NCBI GenBank assembly: GCA_963814955.1
Contig: CAWFEX010000013.1
Coordinates: 310,001-374,000 of the forward strand
From: DATCJA01 sp963814955
Lineage (GTDB): Bacteria > Acidobacteriota > Vicinamibacteria > Vicinamibacterales > UBA2999
Direction of reading: 5' to 3'
Length of the DNA: 64,000 nucleotides
Part shown: piece after piece, positions 34,262-44,864 of the stretch
Numbering within the stretch: the stretch's first letter is position 1
Layout of the letters: every line of letters begins with the position of its first letter
Translations under genes and position numbers: made by a program
The notes under the pieces: model-generated
Database searches by the model: none
The model's input: the letters and a program-made list of their open reading frames with translations, nothing else
Told to the model about the DNA's origin: nothing

Positions 34262-34800
34262 TGGCGGTGACTCCTTCGAAGACTAGCGAGGCTTCGGACA
34301 ACCAGCATGTGGCGACGCCTCGCTGGTGGCAGTGTCTGCTTGCCCGCACTCCGTGCGGGCGAGACGTCTTGAAGGGCTTCGCAAAGCTCGACTCATTTGG
34401 TGCGGATTCTGGCCCTTCAAGACGTCTAGTGGCGGTTGCGGCCGCAGGTTACATCAGGTGGGAGGAGGGGACAACTCGATACTCGTGGTTCCAGGCTCCA
34501 GGTTCCGGGGTTCGAGTTCCTGGTTCCAGGTTCGGGAAACTCCGGTCCGGCTCGCTTTAACGAGCCCCGGAACCGGGAATCCGGAACCCGAAAGTGCCGT
34601 TTGATTGTTCCGTTTCGGTTCAACAGGGTGATGCAAGCGAGAAATTTGTCTTCCTCGGAGGCGCCAAGTCCCTGTAACGGAAAGATTTCACATTTTTTCA
34701 CATCGACGAGAACTCAACAGATAGAACAACTTAGGGTCCAGGGCGTAACTGTCTTCTCCAGTTCCAATGTGGCAGGGCAAATGCTCAGCTTTCGCGCCCG
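34262..34800. other. Intergenic region with inverted and oligopurine-type repeats
   Basis: No gene is supported here. It contains a hairpin GCCCGCACTCCGTGCGGGC (about 34342-34360), a 15-bp perfect inverted repeat AGACGTCTTGAAGGG at 34362-34376 and 34413-34427, and GGTTCCAGG-type repeats at about 34487-34600. Confidence 0.6.
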
Positions 34801-35496
34801 GTGTCCCCCCACACCGAACTGCGAGTCGTGCTCGTAGCGGAGCAGGGTCTGTTCCGCGCAGGGCTGCGGAGTCTGCTCGAAAGCGCATCGGAGTTCTGCA
34901 AGGTCGAGGAGGCCGGAAGCGGGCTCGACATAGCGCTTCGTACTGCACTTATCGCAACCGACCTGCTGATCCTCGATTTGGCTGTTCCGGTATTTCCCAC
35001 ACCGGAGGTTCTCCAGGCGCTTGCCGCGACGGTTCCCATCGTCGTTCTGTGGGACGACCGCGATCGACCCAATCATCAGGTTCTTCGCGAATCAGGGGTG
35101 TGGAGATCGATTGACAAGCGGCTCGGCGCCGCGGCTCTATTCGATGCGGTTCGCGATGCGATCGGTCGAAGGCCGAACGTGGCAACCATATCGAACGTTC
35201 GGCAATACGGGCTGACACCGCGCGAGCGCCAGGTTCTCGCCGGCGTCGCGTCCGCCTTCCCGAACAGACAGATTGCTCAGCAGCTCGCGATCACGGAAGA
35301 CACCGTCAAGCGTCACCTCACAAGCATCTTCGACAAGGTCGGGGTGTCGAACCGCGTTGAGCTCACACTCTTCGCCGTCCACCACCGCCTTCTGGATACT
35401 TCCATGGCGGCCGAGAAACCACGCCCTCCCTTTCGTTCCTCGAGAACGCCGCGTCGCATCCTTCCCTGGCGCCCGCCCCTAATCGGTATTCGCTAA
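34801..35496 (+). CDS. LuxR-type response regulator (NarL-like)
   Basis: A protein of 231 aa. The N-terminal receiver (LRVVLVAEQGLFRAGLRSLL) keeps an Asp in LLILDLAVPVF but has AEQ where the acidic pair normally sits. The C-terminal LuxR helix-turn-helix (about residues 138-200) reads YGLTPRERQVLAGVASAFPN, RQIAQQLAITEDTVKRHLTS and IFDKVGVSNRVELTLF. A GTG start is used. It lies upstream of a large secreted protein gene on the same strand and may control it. Confidence 0.85.
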   Translation: MSPHTELRVVLVAEQGLFRAGLRSLLESASEFCKVEEAGSGLDIALRTALIATDLLILDLAVPVFPTPEVLQALAATVPIVVLWDDRDRPNHQVLRESGVWRSIDKRLGAAALFDAVRDAIGRRPNVATISNVRQYGLTPRERQVLAGVASAFPNRQIAQQLAITEDTVKRHLTSIFDKVGVSNRVELTLFAVHHRLLDTSMAAEKPRPPFRSSRTPRRILPWRPPLIGIR

Positions 35497-35774
35497 CGTC
35501 GCATCACCCTCCGATTCGTCGGTCTCGACAATCGCCGCCTATCTCCATTTTCCCTATATCCATTCGGACATAACCACTTTCGTGGAATTGACGAGTCTTG
35601 CACGGAGATTGACACTGTCGGCTGGCTTCCCGTGCACCAACAAAGAGATCCGGCATGAATCCGTGCCATGCCCGCCTTCGGTTGGGCCGGAGTTCGTTTG
35701 TTTCACGAATAACGTTGACACACATGGTTCGTCCCAGCGCATGGCTGTGAGCACGAAACCACAGGAGGTTTCTA

Positions 35775-37693
35775 ATGGGTAGGAGAATCGTCGGAATGGC
35801 GGGTAAGGTCGCTGGCCCGCGAGGAAGCTGGCGAAGACGCTGGAGTTTCGTGTTGTCGCTCGTCATCGCCGTCGAGCGCGGCGATGCTTGTAAAGCAGAC
35901 CGTGCTGGCCGTGCACGATGCGGGCAAGCTCCAACTGGATGGCGACGCCGACACTGGCACGCAGACTGTAGCTCTCACGCCGGCAGGCGTCGACGACTGG
36001 GACAAGGTCTGTTACCTCGTGGTCCAGAGGCCCATTATCCAGGGTGGTGAGGGACTGACGCCTACCCAGGCAGTAGCGCGGTGCGGCACCAGTGCGGCGT
36101 TATCAACGGGAGTCATATCGGCATCCTGGACATCCGAGGCGGTCGCCAATTCCACGACCATCTTCACGGAAGGCTCCAAGGACATTCTCGACCTGAACGG
36201 GTGGTCCTACAAGAATACCGGTGGGTTACCTGACAAGGACAACCTTCTGCACGGCTTTGCGGCCCGCTACTCGTTGCCCCCTGATCCCGACGACCCTACT
36301 AACCCGTCCGACACGGTCTGTCCGGCCGGCAGCGCTGCCACGTGCGAGATACTGTATTTCGGCTCCGACCGGTACGACGATGAGGGCAGTGCGACGACAG
36401 GAGTCTGGTTCTTCCAAGACAAGATCACGTTGGGCGTCAAGGGGTCATTCGATGGGCGACATACCGAGGGTGACGTCCTCGTGACGAGCGAGTTCACCAT
36501 CGGCGGCACGATCTCGACGATGAAGATCTTCACCTGGACCGTTCACTGCCTGGGAACGAACAAGAGCGACGGGCTCCTGCCGTCCCCCTTCACCGACACG
36601 GACTGTGGCGAGAAGAACCTCTTGCTGCGGGCACAATCCACCGCGGCTAATTGCCTGACGGCCGGCGATGGTGATGCATTCTGCGGCCTCGTCAATCCGT
36701 CCGCCATTGTGTTGCCATGGTCGTTCAACGACAAGGACAATACGTCACTGCCGACCAACCCGGTATTTCCTCAGGGCGGCCCCGACGGGGCGAATGCTGG
36801 AGAGTTCTTCGAGGGTGGAATCAACCTGTCGCAGCTCGGCCTCGCAGGCGAATGCTTCCAGAGCGTCCTGTTGGAATCGCGCGCGTCCGCGGAGCCAAAC
36901 GCAACGATCAAGGACTTCGTTCTCGGACAGCTTGGCGAGTGCGCTGGAGCGGTGACGACCGACGTGAAGCTGGCCAACGGTACCGGAGCTGGCGTCGAAC
37001 GCCATTGTCGCGCCCGGAGTTGGTGTTAAGGACCTAGTGACGGTCACCATCAGCGGTGCCACAGCCCCCGACGATGGGCAAGGAACTGTCGACTTCTTCT
37101 ACTGCTTCAATGCGAGCGCGGTTCCTACTGGTGGCTGTGCGACTGGCGGGACAGCCGCAGGCGCCGACATTCCGCTCGTGGATACTTCGAGCCCGGCGAA
37201 CAATAAAGACGGGGTGTCTGGAGCCTTCTCCAGCGTACTCAACGCAGCGGGGAGCGCGCTAGCGGCCGGTTATTACTGCTTCCGGGCTGAGGTCAATCTG
37301 ACGAACTACGACGACCCTGCTGCACATACGAACGTGACGACCGAGTGCTTCCAGGTGCAGGATACGTCATCCACGGCCACCGCGCAGGACTGGCTGCCGA
37401 ACGACTCGGCCACGGTCACCTCCACAGGTGGGAGCGCTTTGAGCGGCTCGGTGGTGTTCACTCTCTACACAGGGTCAGACTGCAACGCCGGCAACGATGA
37501 CACCCAGCTGTATACGGAGACCAAAACGTTGACGAATGCAGCCTCACCCGCAACAGTGAGCACAAGTAATACAGCAGTGAAGGTCACTGCGACCGGCACT
37601 AGCACCGTGTCGTGGAAGGCGGTATATAGCGGCAGCGCGGGCGTCACCGGGTCCAACCATTGCCAGACGACAAGCCTGACGATTACCAACTAA
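35775..37693 (+). pseudogene. Large secreted protein, two frameshifts
   Basis: ATG at 35775 after CAGGAGG. The signal sequence (RRRWSFVLSLVIAV) is in one frame. The mature part starts near SSAAMLVKQTVLAVHDAGKL (35869 onward) in a second frame and runs to about 36980 with cysteine pairs and ITLGVKGSFDGRHTEGDV. It continues in a third frame, LASNAIVAPGVGVKDLVTVT and ISGATAPDDGQGTVDFFYCF, to 37693. The joined product is about 640 aa. The C-terminus looks like Ig/IPT-type beta sandwiches. No sorting signal or enzyme motif is seen. Each break is a +1 shift. Confidence 0.65.
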
Positions 37694-37734
37694 CCCAACC
37701 CTAGCTCAGAAAGCCTGAGCTGGACCGCGCCGAA

Positions 37735-37771
37735 GGGAGGCCCCGAAGCGATTCGGGGCCTCCCTCCTTTT
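37735..37771 (+). terminator. Rho-independent terminator
   Basis: Perfect 13-bp stem GGGAGGCCCCGAA / TTCGGGGCCTCCC with loop GCGA (37748-37751) followed by TCCTTTT. It ends the transcript of the large secreted protein gene, whose stop is 42 bp upstream. Confidence 0.9.
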
Positions 37772-37834
37772 CGGAGCGCCTTGACACTGACATCGGCTCC
37801 TGACTCAGTCGAGCACCGTAACGGGTAAACACAC

Positions 37835-37876
37835 GCGAGGGCTCCGGCGAAAAAGCCGGAGCCCTCGCGTTTTTTT
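37835..37876 (+). terminator. Second strong rho-independent terminator
   Basis: Perfect 14-bp stem GCGAGGGCTCCGGC / GCCGGAGCCCTCGC with loop GAAAAA (37849-37854) and a run of seven T (37870-37876). It lies only 63 bp after the first terminator on the same strand and before a convergent gene. Confidence 0.92.
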
Positions 37877-37949
37877 CAGGGGACGTAGCCTTCAGGAGTA
37901 AGGGCCGCGACACCGCGCTCGCGGCTACCGTATCGACGGGCTCGCTACT

Positions 37950-38411
37950 TTACTCCGCGACGGGGAAGCTCAGTGACGCAAGAGGCTTACTGCTGCCGAA
38001 GCTAATCAACTCTGCGGTGCACTCGGCCGCGCCGCTGGACCACAACGCCGATGAGAAGTTGAGGACTGGTGTAAGTGGCCAGACCGCTGCATATACCCGC
38101 GCACCGTTTTGGTAGCACGACACGTTGACCTGATTCCACTGTTCGGACGCCGAGACCGTGAACGACACTGAATCGCCCCAGCTGAAGCCGCTCGTGCCGT
38201 AGTCATAGACCATGTCGAGCGTCAGCGAAGTTGGCGGAAGTGGACTGATGTTGCCTTTGCCATTTCCGTTGCCACCTTTGGCCTCGAGCATTGTCGGCGA
38301 CACGATACTGGGTAGCGCGATCAGGTTGTTCGATCCCTGGTGCGAGCTGTCACAGGCCACGCTGCCCGCCGCCAACGCGACCACCGAGGCTATGGTTACC
38401 AACGTGCGCAT
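37950..38411 (-). CDS. Small lipoprotein (paralogue pair, intact copy)
   Basis: A protein of 153 aa with a lipoprotein signal (MRTLVTIASVVALAAGSVAC, Cys20). It is followed by SSHQGSNN, a Gly/Asn/Lys-rich stretch (AKGGNGNGKGN) and a beta-rich domain: LTLDMVYDYGTSGFSWGDSV, EQWNQVNVSCYQNGARVY, GAAECTAELISFGSSKPLAS. The open frame extends to 38522, but GGAGAG precedes the ATG at 38409-38411. A decayed paralogue lies about 460 bp upstream. Function unknown; probably anchored at the outer membrane. Confidence 0.75.
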   Translation of the reverse strand: MRTLVTIASVVALAAGSVACDSSHQGSNNLIALPSIVSPTMLEAKGGNGNGKGNISPLPPTSLTLDMVYDYGTSGFSWGDSVSFTVSASEQWNQVNVSCYQNGARVYAAVWPLTPVLNFSSALWSSGAAECTAELISFGSSKPLASLSFPVAE

Positions 38412-38810
38412 AACTGCTCTCCTTCTCTGGCACTCGAGCACGCGACCGCTGCCACCGGGCGACGGTCTACTCGGTGCTTGCTGTTGAGGCGGAGGGCAAC
38501 TCATATGCCGTCCACGTGGCACCGACGCCCCGTGCAGAAACTTTCCAATGAATGCACAAGGAGAGCGGCGACTGCACGAACACGATTCATCACGAACGTC
38601 AATCGTGTTGGGTAGGCACGTTACGGATCCGAAAACGGTTCAACTCAGTTCGTGAGGACGCGGCATGACTCTAAATGAGCGGAGTGCACACACTCACTGC
38701 GGCTTTGATACAGGAGCGAACTCTGACGACGTCGTCAGTGATCCTTGACGTCTTTGTGGTGGGTGTCGGCTGTGAAAATCTTTCTCGTGAAGCTGCGCTG
38801 TCGCGCAGAC
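38412..38810. other. Intergenic region without recognisable gene
   Basis: About 400 bp between the two lipoprotein paralogues. It must hold the promoter of the intact copy, but I see no clear hexamers, RNA or coding frame. Confidence 0.4.
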
Positions 38811-38833
38811 AAAGAAGGCGGCCAGTGGCCGCC
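38811..38833 (-). terminator. Terminator of the decayed lipoprotein gene
   Basis: On the minus strand, GGCGGCCACTGGCCGCC is followed by TTCTTT (38811-38816). It lies about 40 bp after the stop of the pseudogene. Confidence 0.65.
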
Positions 38834-38874
38834 CTCTCGAGCAAGGAAGGTAGATCTTCGAGATCTTAAAGCCG

Positions 38875-39393
38875 CTACGCGGCGACGTTGAAGCTCAGCG
38901 TCGCAAGAACGGTGTGATTCACGCCGTAGTAGAGTTCTGCGGTGCAATTCGCCGCACCGCCCGGCCATGACGACGACAGGTTCATGTTTTACGTCCAAGG
39001 CCACGGATAACCGTCAAAGAAACCAGCAGTCGCACCGTAAAGGACACTGCCGTTCTGGTAACAATTGAGTTCGTACGTGCGGCGTCGTGGTGCTGTCGTA
39101 GACACGTTAAAAGTGACCGTGTCATTCCAGTTGGGCACCCGTTTCCGTTTTGTCGGCGTACATCACCAGCGAAAGACTACCGCCGCCACCCCACTAGTCG
39201 TTCCACCGCCGCCCTTGCCGCCACCCTTGCCGCCGCCTCCCTATGCGGACCTCGCTTCGAGCGCCGAAGGTCCAACGAGACTGTCGGCAGGAAGTATGTT
39301 GCCGGCCGAATTCGATCCCTGCTGCGAGTTGCCGCAGCTTGCGGCGCTCGCCGCCAGTACGACGATGGACGCCACGGTTACGAATTTGCGCAT
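38875..39393 (-). pseudogene. Decayed lipoprotein paralogue
   Basis: The minus strand reads MRKFVTVASIVVLAASAASC, then GNSQQGSNSAG, matching the lipoprotein signal and SSHQGSNN segment of the neighbour. It continues ALEARSA and a stop, then GGGKGGGKGGGG. The LSLVMYADKTETGAQL part is in a different frame; YELNCYQNGSVLYGA, AANCTAELYYGVNHTVLATL and SFNVAA return to the first. At least two in-frame stops and two compensating shifts are present. The equivalent residues (CYQNGxxxY, CTAEL, LASLSF) show common origin with 37950-38411. Confidence 0.8.
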
Positions 39394-39917
39394 CGCGATG
39401 CTCCTTGTCGATTCATTAGCTGCACGGCCAGCGTTCGAGCGGACGACTTGGGGCGAGTTCCGGCCAATGCGCAGGGGGGCAACGCAGATGCCAGGAGTCC
39501 CGGGACCCTAAGAGTGGAAAAACCCTAATGAACTCGCACGAAACGAGCGCAGAACAATCGCCGGAGCCTTGAAAGACCCGTTGGTCTTGCGCTCCGGATT
39601 ACGGTTTCGAAAGAGTCGTTAAACGGACGGCGTCTTCCTCGATACGACTCGATGTGCCTGCAAGCGCGCACACCGATCCCGTACACCTCATCAACAAAAT
39701 CTCCTTCACGTGTCCGCGTTTCAACAAGACGAACGTCGGCTACGGAAGGTCACATACGTATGGGTTTTTCAATCGGGGAGAACCTTCGCGGGGGTTGCGA
39801 AGGATTCCGAATCTTAAGCGGCGAGTACGGTGATGTCAAGCAACGCAGCAGTATCAGCGAAGCGATCCTGGACCCGATTCGCTATACCCTTTCCTCTGAA
39901 TCCGTCCGACAATTGAA
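39394..39917. other. Intergenic region with one large hairpin
   Basis: About 520 bp without a convincing gene. At 39558-39595 CCGGAGCCTTGAAAGACC pairs imperfectly with GGTCTTGCGCTCCGG, a stable cruciform in the 5' region of the decayed lipoprotein gene. A 89-aa plus-strand frame at 39652 lacks any recognisable feature. Confidence 0.45.
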
Positions 39918-40811
39918 ATGATGAGCTCGGCTGCGCGGCCTCTCGCGTTTCTTTTCGTCGCGGTCTGCGCCGCGGCTGGAGCGCGCGCACAGTCCGGCAG
40001 CGATGTTGTGCTCATGGTGTCGCCTCCGGCGGCCGTGCTGCACACAGGCGACGCCGTACTCATTACCGTTGAGGCGTCGTCTCCGCTGACGGCGCTTGAA
40101 GGCGAAGCGTTCGGCCGGGCGGCATCGTTCTGGGCGGCCGCGGGTGAGCGACAGTGGTTCGGCTTGATCGGAGTCGATGTCGACGCTCGTCCCGGCACGT
40201 ACGATCTCGTAGTGCACGGCACGAGCGAACGCGGAGCTGCGCACGCGCGCATCTCGCTGCCGGTTCAGGAACGGCGTGTCGAGACGCGCCGCATTCGCGT
40301 TGCCGAACGTTTCATGAACCCGCCGCAGGAAGAAGCCGCGCGCATCGCGGCGGATGCCCAGCGTCTCGCGCAAGTCTTCGCGCAGTCGCAGTCAACCCGC
40401 CTGTGGCACGGCCCGTTCACGCCGCCCGTGCCGGGATCGTCCACGAGCGGCTTCGGACGTCTCACCGTGATGAACAACGTGCCGCGAGGCCGGCATCGCG
40501 GTGTCGACTTCCGGGCGCAGGAAGGCACGCCCGTCTACGCACCGAACGCCGGCGTCGTGGTGCTCGCGTCGGATCTCTACTTCACCGGAAACACGGTGAT
40601 TCTCGACCACGGCGCTGGACTCTACTCGCTGTTCGCTCATTTTTCTTCGCTTGCCGTTGAAGAAGGCATGCAGGTCGCCGGCGGAGACCTCATGGGAAAA
40701 GCGGGAGCGACCGGCCGCGTGACGGGACCGCACCTGCATTGGGCGGTCCGCCTGAAGGACGCCACCATCGATCCTCTGTCGCTGATATCAGCTCTGCGCA
40801 CGATCGACTGA
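39918..40811 (+). CDS. Secreted M23 (LytM-type) peptidase
   Basis: A protein of 297 aa with a signal peptide (PLAFLFVAVCAAAGARAQ) and an N-terminal beta domain (VVLMVSPPAAVLHTGDAVLI). The M23 domain begins FGRLTVMNNVPRGRHRGVDF, with the HxxxD zinc motif at about residue 193 (HRGVDF), and ends with GPHLHWAVRLKDATIDPL (HLH at about residue 270). All zinc ligands are present, so it is a likely peptidoglycan endopeptidase acting in the periplasm. Two consecutive ATGs (39918, 39921) are possible starts. Confidence 0.92.
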   Translation: MMSSAARPLAFLFVAVCAAAGARAQSGSDVVLMVSPPAAVLHTGDAVLITVEASSPLTALEGEAFGRAASFWAAAGERQWFGLIGVDVDARPGTYDLVVHGTSERGAAHARISLPVQERRVETRRIRVAERFMNPPQEEAARIAADAQRLAQVFAQSQSTRLWHGPFTPPVPGSSTSGFGRLTVMNNVPRGRHRGVDFRAQEGTPVYAPNAGVVVLASDLYFTGNTVILDHGAGLYSLFAHFSSLAVEEGMQVAGGDLMGKAGATGRVTGPHLHWAVRLKDATIDPLSLISALRTID

Positions 40812-40844
40812 CGGTCGGTTCCGCGCTATCGACGGACCGCGCAC

Positions 40845-41052
40845 GCGCACGCTAAAGCGTGCGCGCTACGGGTGCGCCACGGGCAGGGGGCGCGCGATCA
40901 CGATGCATCGGTCGTAGCGCGCAGGCTTCAGCCTGCGCGGCGTTTCGGCCACGGGCCCGCCCTCCACATTTTCCGGTTCGCCGTCGGCGAGTTGCCCCAT
41001 AATGTGCACGTCTTTAAGTCTTGGGTCCGGCTAAAGCCGGACACTACGAGTA
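40845..41052. repeat. Cluster of three palindrome types
   Basis: GCGCACGCTAAAGCGTGCGC (about 40847-40866), GCGCAGGCTTCAGCCTGCGC (about 40919-40938) and GTCCGGCTAAAGCCGGACACTAC (about 41025-41047) occur in succession. They have the same architecture but different stems. Confidence 0.75.
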
Positions 41053-41291
41053 TCCGCACGACAAGAATCGCCTGGGTGGGATCGCATCTTCCGGTTGGAC
41101 CGCTGATGCAGTCTGGTTCGTAAATGTGTTCTCGTTGTGCCGTGCATAGCGGTCCGTTGCGCGCGGAGCGCGCCAAGTAGATACAGCCAACCAGCCAAGG
41201 GCGACGGCGTGCAGCCGACGGGATATCAAAGGGTGAGCCCTTGGCTGGTTCGCGTGAGGTAAGACGGCAGCATCACACAGGAGAACGAATT
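41053..41291. other. Intergenic region
   Basis: Contains an imperfect inverted repeat AGCCAAGGG (about 41195) and CCCTTGGCT (about 41247) flanking GCGACGGCGTGCAGCCGACG. No gene is supported; ORFs here overlap repeats. Confidence 0.4.
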
Positions 41292-42807
41292 ATGGCGAAG
41301 CGACTTTGGATGTCATTGAGCCTCGCGGTGCTGATGGTCGGCACGGGAGGGGCGCAGAACGTAGACAGCGTTCTGAAAGCCGCCGCAGCCGCGATGGGCG
41401 TCACCAACATGAAGTCGATCCAGTACACCGGCACCGGCTGGCAGGGCATGGTGGGACAGAACGTCGCCCCGGATCAGGATTGGCCGCGCGTCGATCTGAC
41501 AAGTTACACGCGGACGATCGACTTCGACACGCATGTCGTCACGCGAAGAGTATGTCCGCATCCAGGGCAACAATCCGGCACGCGGCGGCGGCGCAGGGTT
41601 TCCATTCCTCACCGAACAGCGCGTCGTCAATTTGAACAGCGGGAACTACGCGTGGACGATGAATGCACAAGGACAACCCACTCCCCAGCCGGCTGCCGCG
41701 GAGATGCGCCGACTGGAAATCCTGCTCACGCCGTGGGGATTTCTCAAGGGCGCGATGGCGCCGGGAGCCAACCCGACGGTCGTCACGCGCAATGAGTACG
41801 GCGGCAGAGTCAGCGTCGTTTCTTATATGGCGTTGGGCAAGTACAGAGTGAACGGCACCATCAACGCAGACAACATGGTGCAGCGCGTTCAGACCTGGGT
41901 TCCTAATCCTGTTGTCGGCGACCTGTACTACGAAAACGTCTACACCAACTACCGCGATGTCGGCGGTGTGAAGATTCCGCGGTTTCACCAGCATCAGGAT
42001 TACGACGATGGGGGAAACATCCCGAACGTGAGCGGAGGAGATCACGGGTTTGGTCTCGAGACGGTCTCGGACGTCAAGCTGAATGTCGCGAATGCCGCGC
42101 TCACCGTGCCCGACGCTGTGCGAAGCGCCACCATCGAGCCGGTCCGCGTGCAGTCACAAAAACTGGGCGATGGTCTCTGGCTGATTGCCGGGGGATCGCA
42201 CAACAGCGTGGCTATTGAATTCCGCGACTATGCGGCGGTCATCGAGGCGCCGCTCAACGAGGAACGGTCGATTGCGGTGATCGCCGAAGTGAACAAGCTG
42301 ATTCCCAACAAACCAATCCGGTATGTCGTGAATACGCACCATCACTGGGATCATCTTGGCGGAATCCGGACCTACGTCCACGAGGGCGCGACGGTGATTA
42401 CCCATGAACTGAACCGTCCGTACTACCAGGAGGTTCTGCGGGCGCGCCCCTGGACGTTACAGCCCGACCGATTCTCGCTGTCGCCTCCAGAGGAGTGGTC
42501 CGAAGGCAACATCTTCGAGACGGCACGTGAGAAGTACGTCCTCAGCGACGATACGAGAAGCATCGAGCTGCACAACATCCTGGGTCTGGCTCATGCTGTG
42601 GGCATGCTGATCGTCTACATCCCGAAGGAGAAGATCGTCGTACAGGCGGACCTTTACAATCCGCAGGCGACGGCGGTCAACGCCAGCAACCGGACGTTCT
42701 ACCAGAACCTCCAGCGCTTGAAGCTCGACGTGACAACGGTCGTCGGGATTCATGGAAACCCCGGGCCGATGTCTCAGTTCACGGGTTTGATGAGTAAGGC
42801 GAAGTAA
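41292..42807 (+). pseudogene. MBL-fold hydrolase with long N-terminal domain, frameshifted
   Basis: ATG at 41292 after CAGGAGA. The signal (LWMSLSLAVLMVGTGGAQ) and start of the N-terminal domain (LKAAAAAMGVTNMKSIQYTG) are in one frame. Near 41530 the reading shifts to SSREEYVRIQGNNPARGGGA and stays open to 42807. The metallo-beta-lactamase domain has YVVNTHHHWDHLGGIRTYVH, IELHNILGLAHAVGMLIVYI, IVVQADLYNP and a late VVGIHGNPG. All but one base is compatible with an intact enzyme of about 504 aa. Confidence 0.8.
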
Positions 42808-43097
42808 GAACCTGTGGTTCACACTTCTCGGTTCTGCTTCTCAGTTCGTGTTCAGGTTCGGTTCTACGTTCGGTCCGCCTGAAGGCGGACACTACGTCTT
42901 ATTCTTGGCCACGGACGTAGCTGCGGACGTAGTGTCCGGCTTTAGCCGGACCGGTTTGAACGTGAACACGAACCGAGCACCGAGAATTCAGAAGGGTGAA
43001 CGACACGTTCACACGTGGGGCGGGTCCCGCGAGCGGAAAAAGGTCCTACGCGCGCGGACCCGCCGATCTAGAATCCGACACAACAAGGAGGCCTGCG
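42808..43097. repeat. Intergenic repeat cluster
   Basis: Begins with TTCGGTTCT-type short repeats. It then carries GTCCGCCTGAAGGCGGACACTAC (42873-42895) and GTAGTGTCCGGCTTTAGCCGGACC (42930-42953), in inverted orientation relative to each other. No gene seen. Confidence 0.7.
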
Positions 43098-44821
43098 ATG
43101 GCGACCAGATCCGGCATCCACCGAAATGCGTTGGCGGCGGTTTTCGTGGTCGGGTTCGCGGGTCTTACTCCTATTTCTGGTTGGGAACGCCCCTGGCTGC
43201 AGGGGAGTCGCTGCTCGGCGGCACGGTCACGTCTTCCGCCGGTCAGCCGGTGGCAGGCGTTCCGGTCCGGGCTCACCGCGCCGACAGCAACATCACTGTC
43301 AACGTCTATACGAACGGTCAGGGCAACTACTCGTTCCCGGAGTGGTCTGATCTAGCGCCGGGGTCCTACCGCGTTGCCATCGAGCTTCCCGATTTCGAGC
43401 CAGTCACGCGCGACATCGCAGTGTCTTCCGGCAAAACCGCGCGGGCCGACTTCGTCCTGCGGTCGCGTCAGCCTTCACTTGCCGACGCGACTGCATCGGA
43501 AATCGTTGCCGCGCTTCCGGGGACCGACGAGCAGAAGCATCTGGTTATCCAATGCGACAACTGCCACTCCCTGCAGTTCGCCCTGCGGACCGGGCGCACG
43601 AAGGAAGGGTGGACACAGATCATCCGGCGCATGGCGGGGGAACGAGCCGTCTCACGCGAAACTCCGGGCACTCGCGCGTTCGGCCAGAAGAAGTACGTCG
43701 AGCCACTGGCCGAGTACCTGGCGTCGATTCGCGGGCCGGACTCATCGCCCGATCTTCCGTTCCGGCTTCGCCCCAGGCCGACAGGCGAGGCGTCCACACG
43801 GCTTGTCATCACCGAATACGACGTTCCGAGAAGCGGGCACCGCGACCTGAGCATCATTCGCGGCGACCGCCGGTTTGTCTGGCCGCACGACATTCTGCTG
43901 GATCCCAAGGGACCGTATGCCTATTACACGGATCACTTCAGCTTCAATCTCGGACGGCTCGACAGGCGAACAGGCGAGGCAAAGGAGTTCCCCTACTCCC
44001 TGCTGCAGGGCATGGGCAGGGAAGGGATGGGGGTCGTCACCGAGGGACAGCTGCGCGCGGGGAATCCGGGCGGCGGATCACATGACATGGCCTTCGATCC
44101 CGATGGCAACGTGATCTTTGGCATGGGCGGCGGCACGGTTCGATTCAATCCCAGGACCGAAGCGTTCACTCCCTGGGCGTCCGGCAGCAACATGTTCGGG
44201 ATCGATCCGGCCGGCAAAGTGTGGTACCTCGACAAAGGACTGCACGCGCTCGACATGCAGAGCGGCGAAGTGCGCCACTACACCGTGCCCGCGGAGACCG
44301 ACGACGATACCTACGACATGGAGACGGATGGGAGGGGGCGCTCGATCATGAACCTCTGGCGACTGGGCAAGTTCGGCCTGTTCGATCCCGCGTCGCAACA
44401 GTTCACGGCCTACGCCACACCGACGCCCGGCTCAGGACCGCGGCGGGGAGAGATCGACGCGCAAGGCCGTGCATGGGCGACGCTGTACTGGGCCGGACGC
44501 GTGGCGCGCTTCGACCCTGAGACACACGAGATCACGGAGTACACGGTTGTCCCGGGCAGCAGCCCCTATCGCCCGCCGTTTCCGGCCCCATACAGTCTTG
44601 CCGTCGACAACAAGAACCAGTTCGTGTGGACCAATGATTTCAACAGCAGCCGCATCTATCGCCTGGACATGAAAACCGGCCAGTCCACGGAGTTTTTGAT
44701 GCCGGCATCGTATGAAGTGCGTGATCTCACGGTAGACGAGACGGCCGAGCGGCCAACCGTGTGGATTCCCGTCTACCGCCCGCCGGCCCGGATGGTCAAA
44801 GTACAGCTGGCGTCGAACTAA
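43098..44821 (+). pseudogene. Secreted heme-motif and Vgb-like beta-propeller protein, frameshifted
   Basis: ATG at 43098 after AAGGAGG, with signal RNALAAVFVVGFAGLTP in one frame. Around 43185 the frame shifts by one base to GTPLAAGESLLGGTVTSSAG. A carboxypeptidase-regulatory-like domain (GQPVAGVPVRAHRADSNITV; FVLRSRQ) is followed by a heme-binding CxxCH in IQCDNCHSLQ. A large six-bladed propeller follows, with WPHDILLDPKGPYAYYTDHF, GSHDMAFDPDGNVIFGMGGG and YSLAVDNKNQFVWTNDFNSS, resembling virginiamycin B lyase. The joined product is about 574 aa. It is followed at 43 bp by a cytochrome/copper protein gene. Confidence 0.78.
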
Positions 44822-44864
44822 ATATGGGACAATAGCGCCACCTTTTTCCTCGGAGGGACACGTC

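Noticed and set aside
39652..39921. An 89-aa plus-strand frame before the M23 peptidase
   Set aside because: No ribosome site, domain or signal sequence; composition looks like intergenic DNA.
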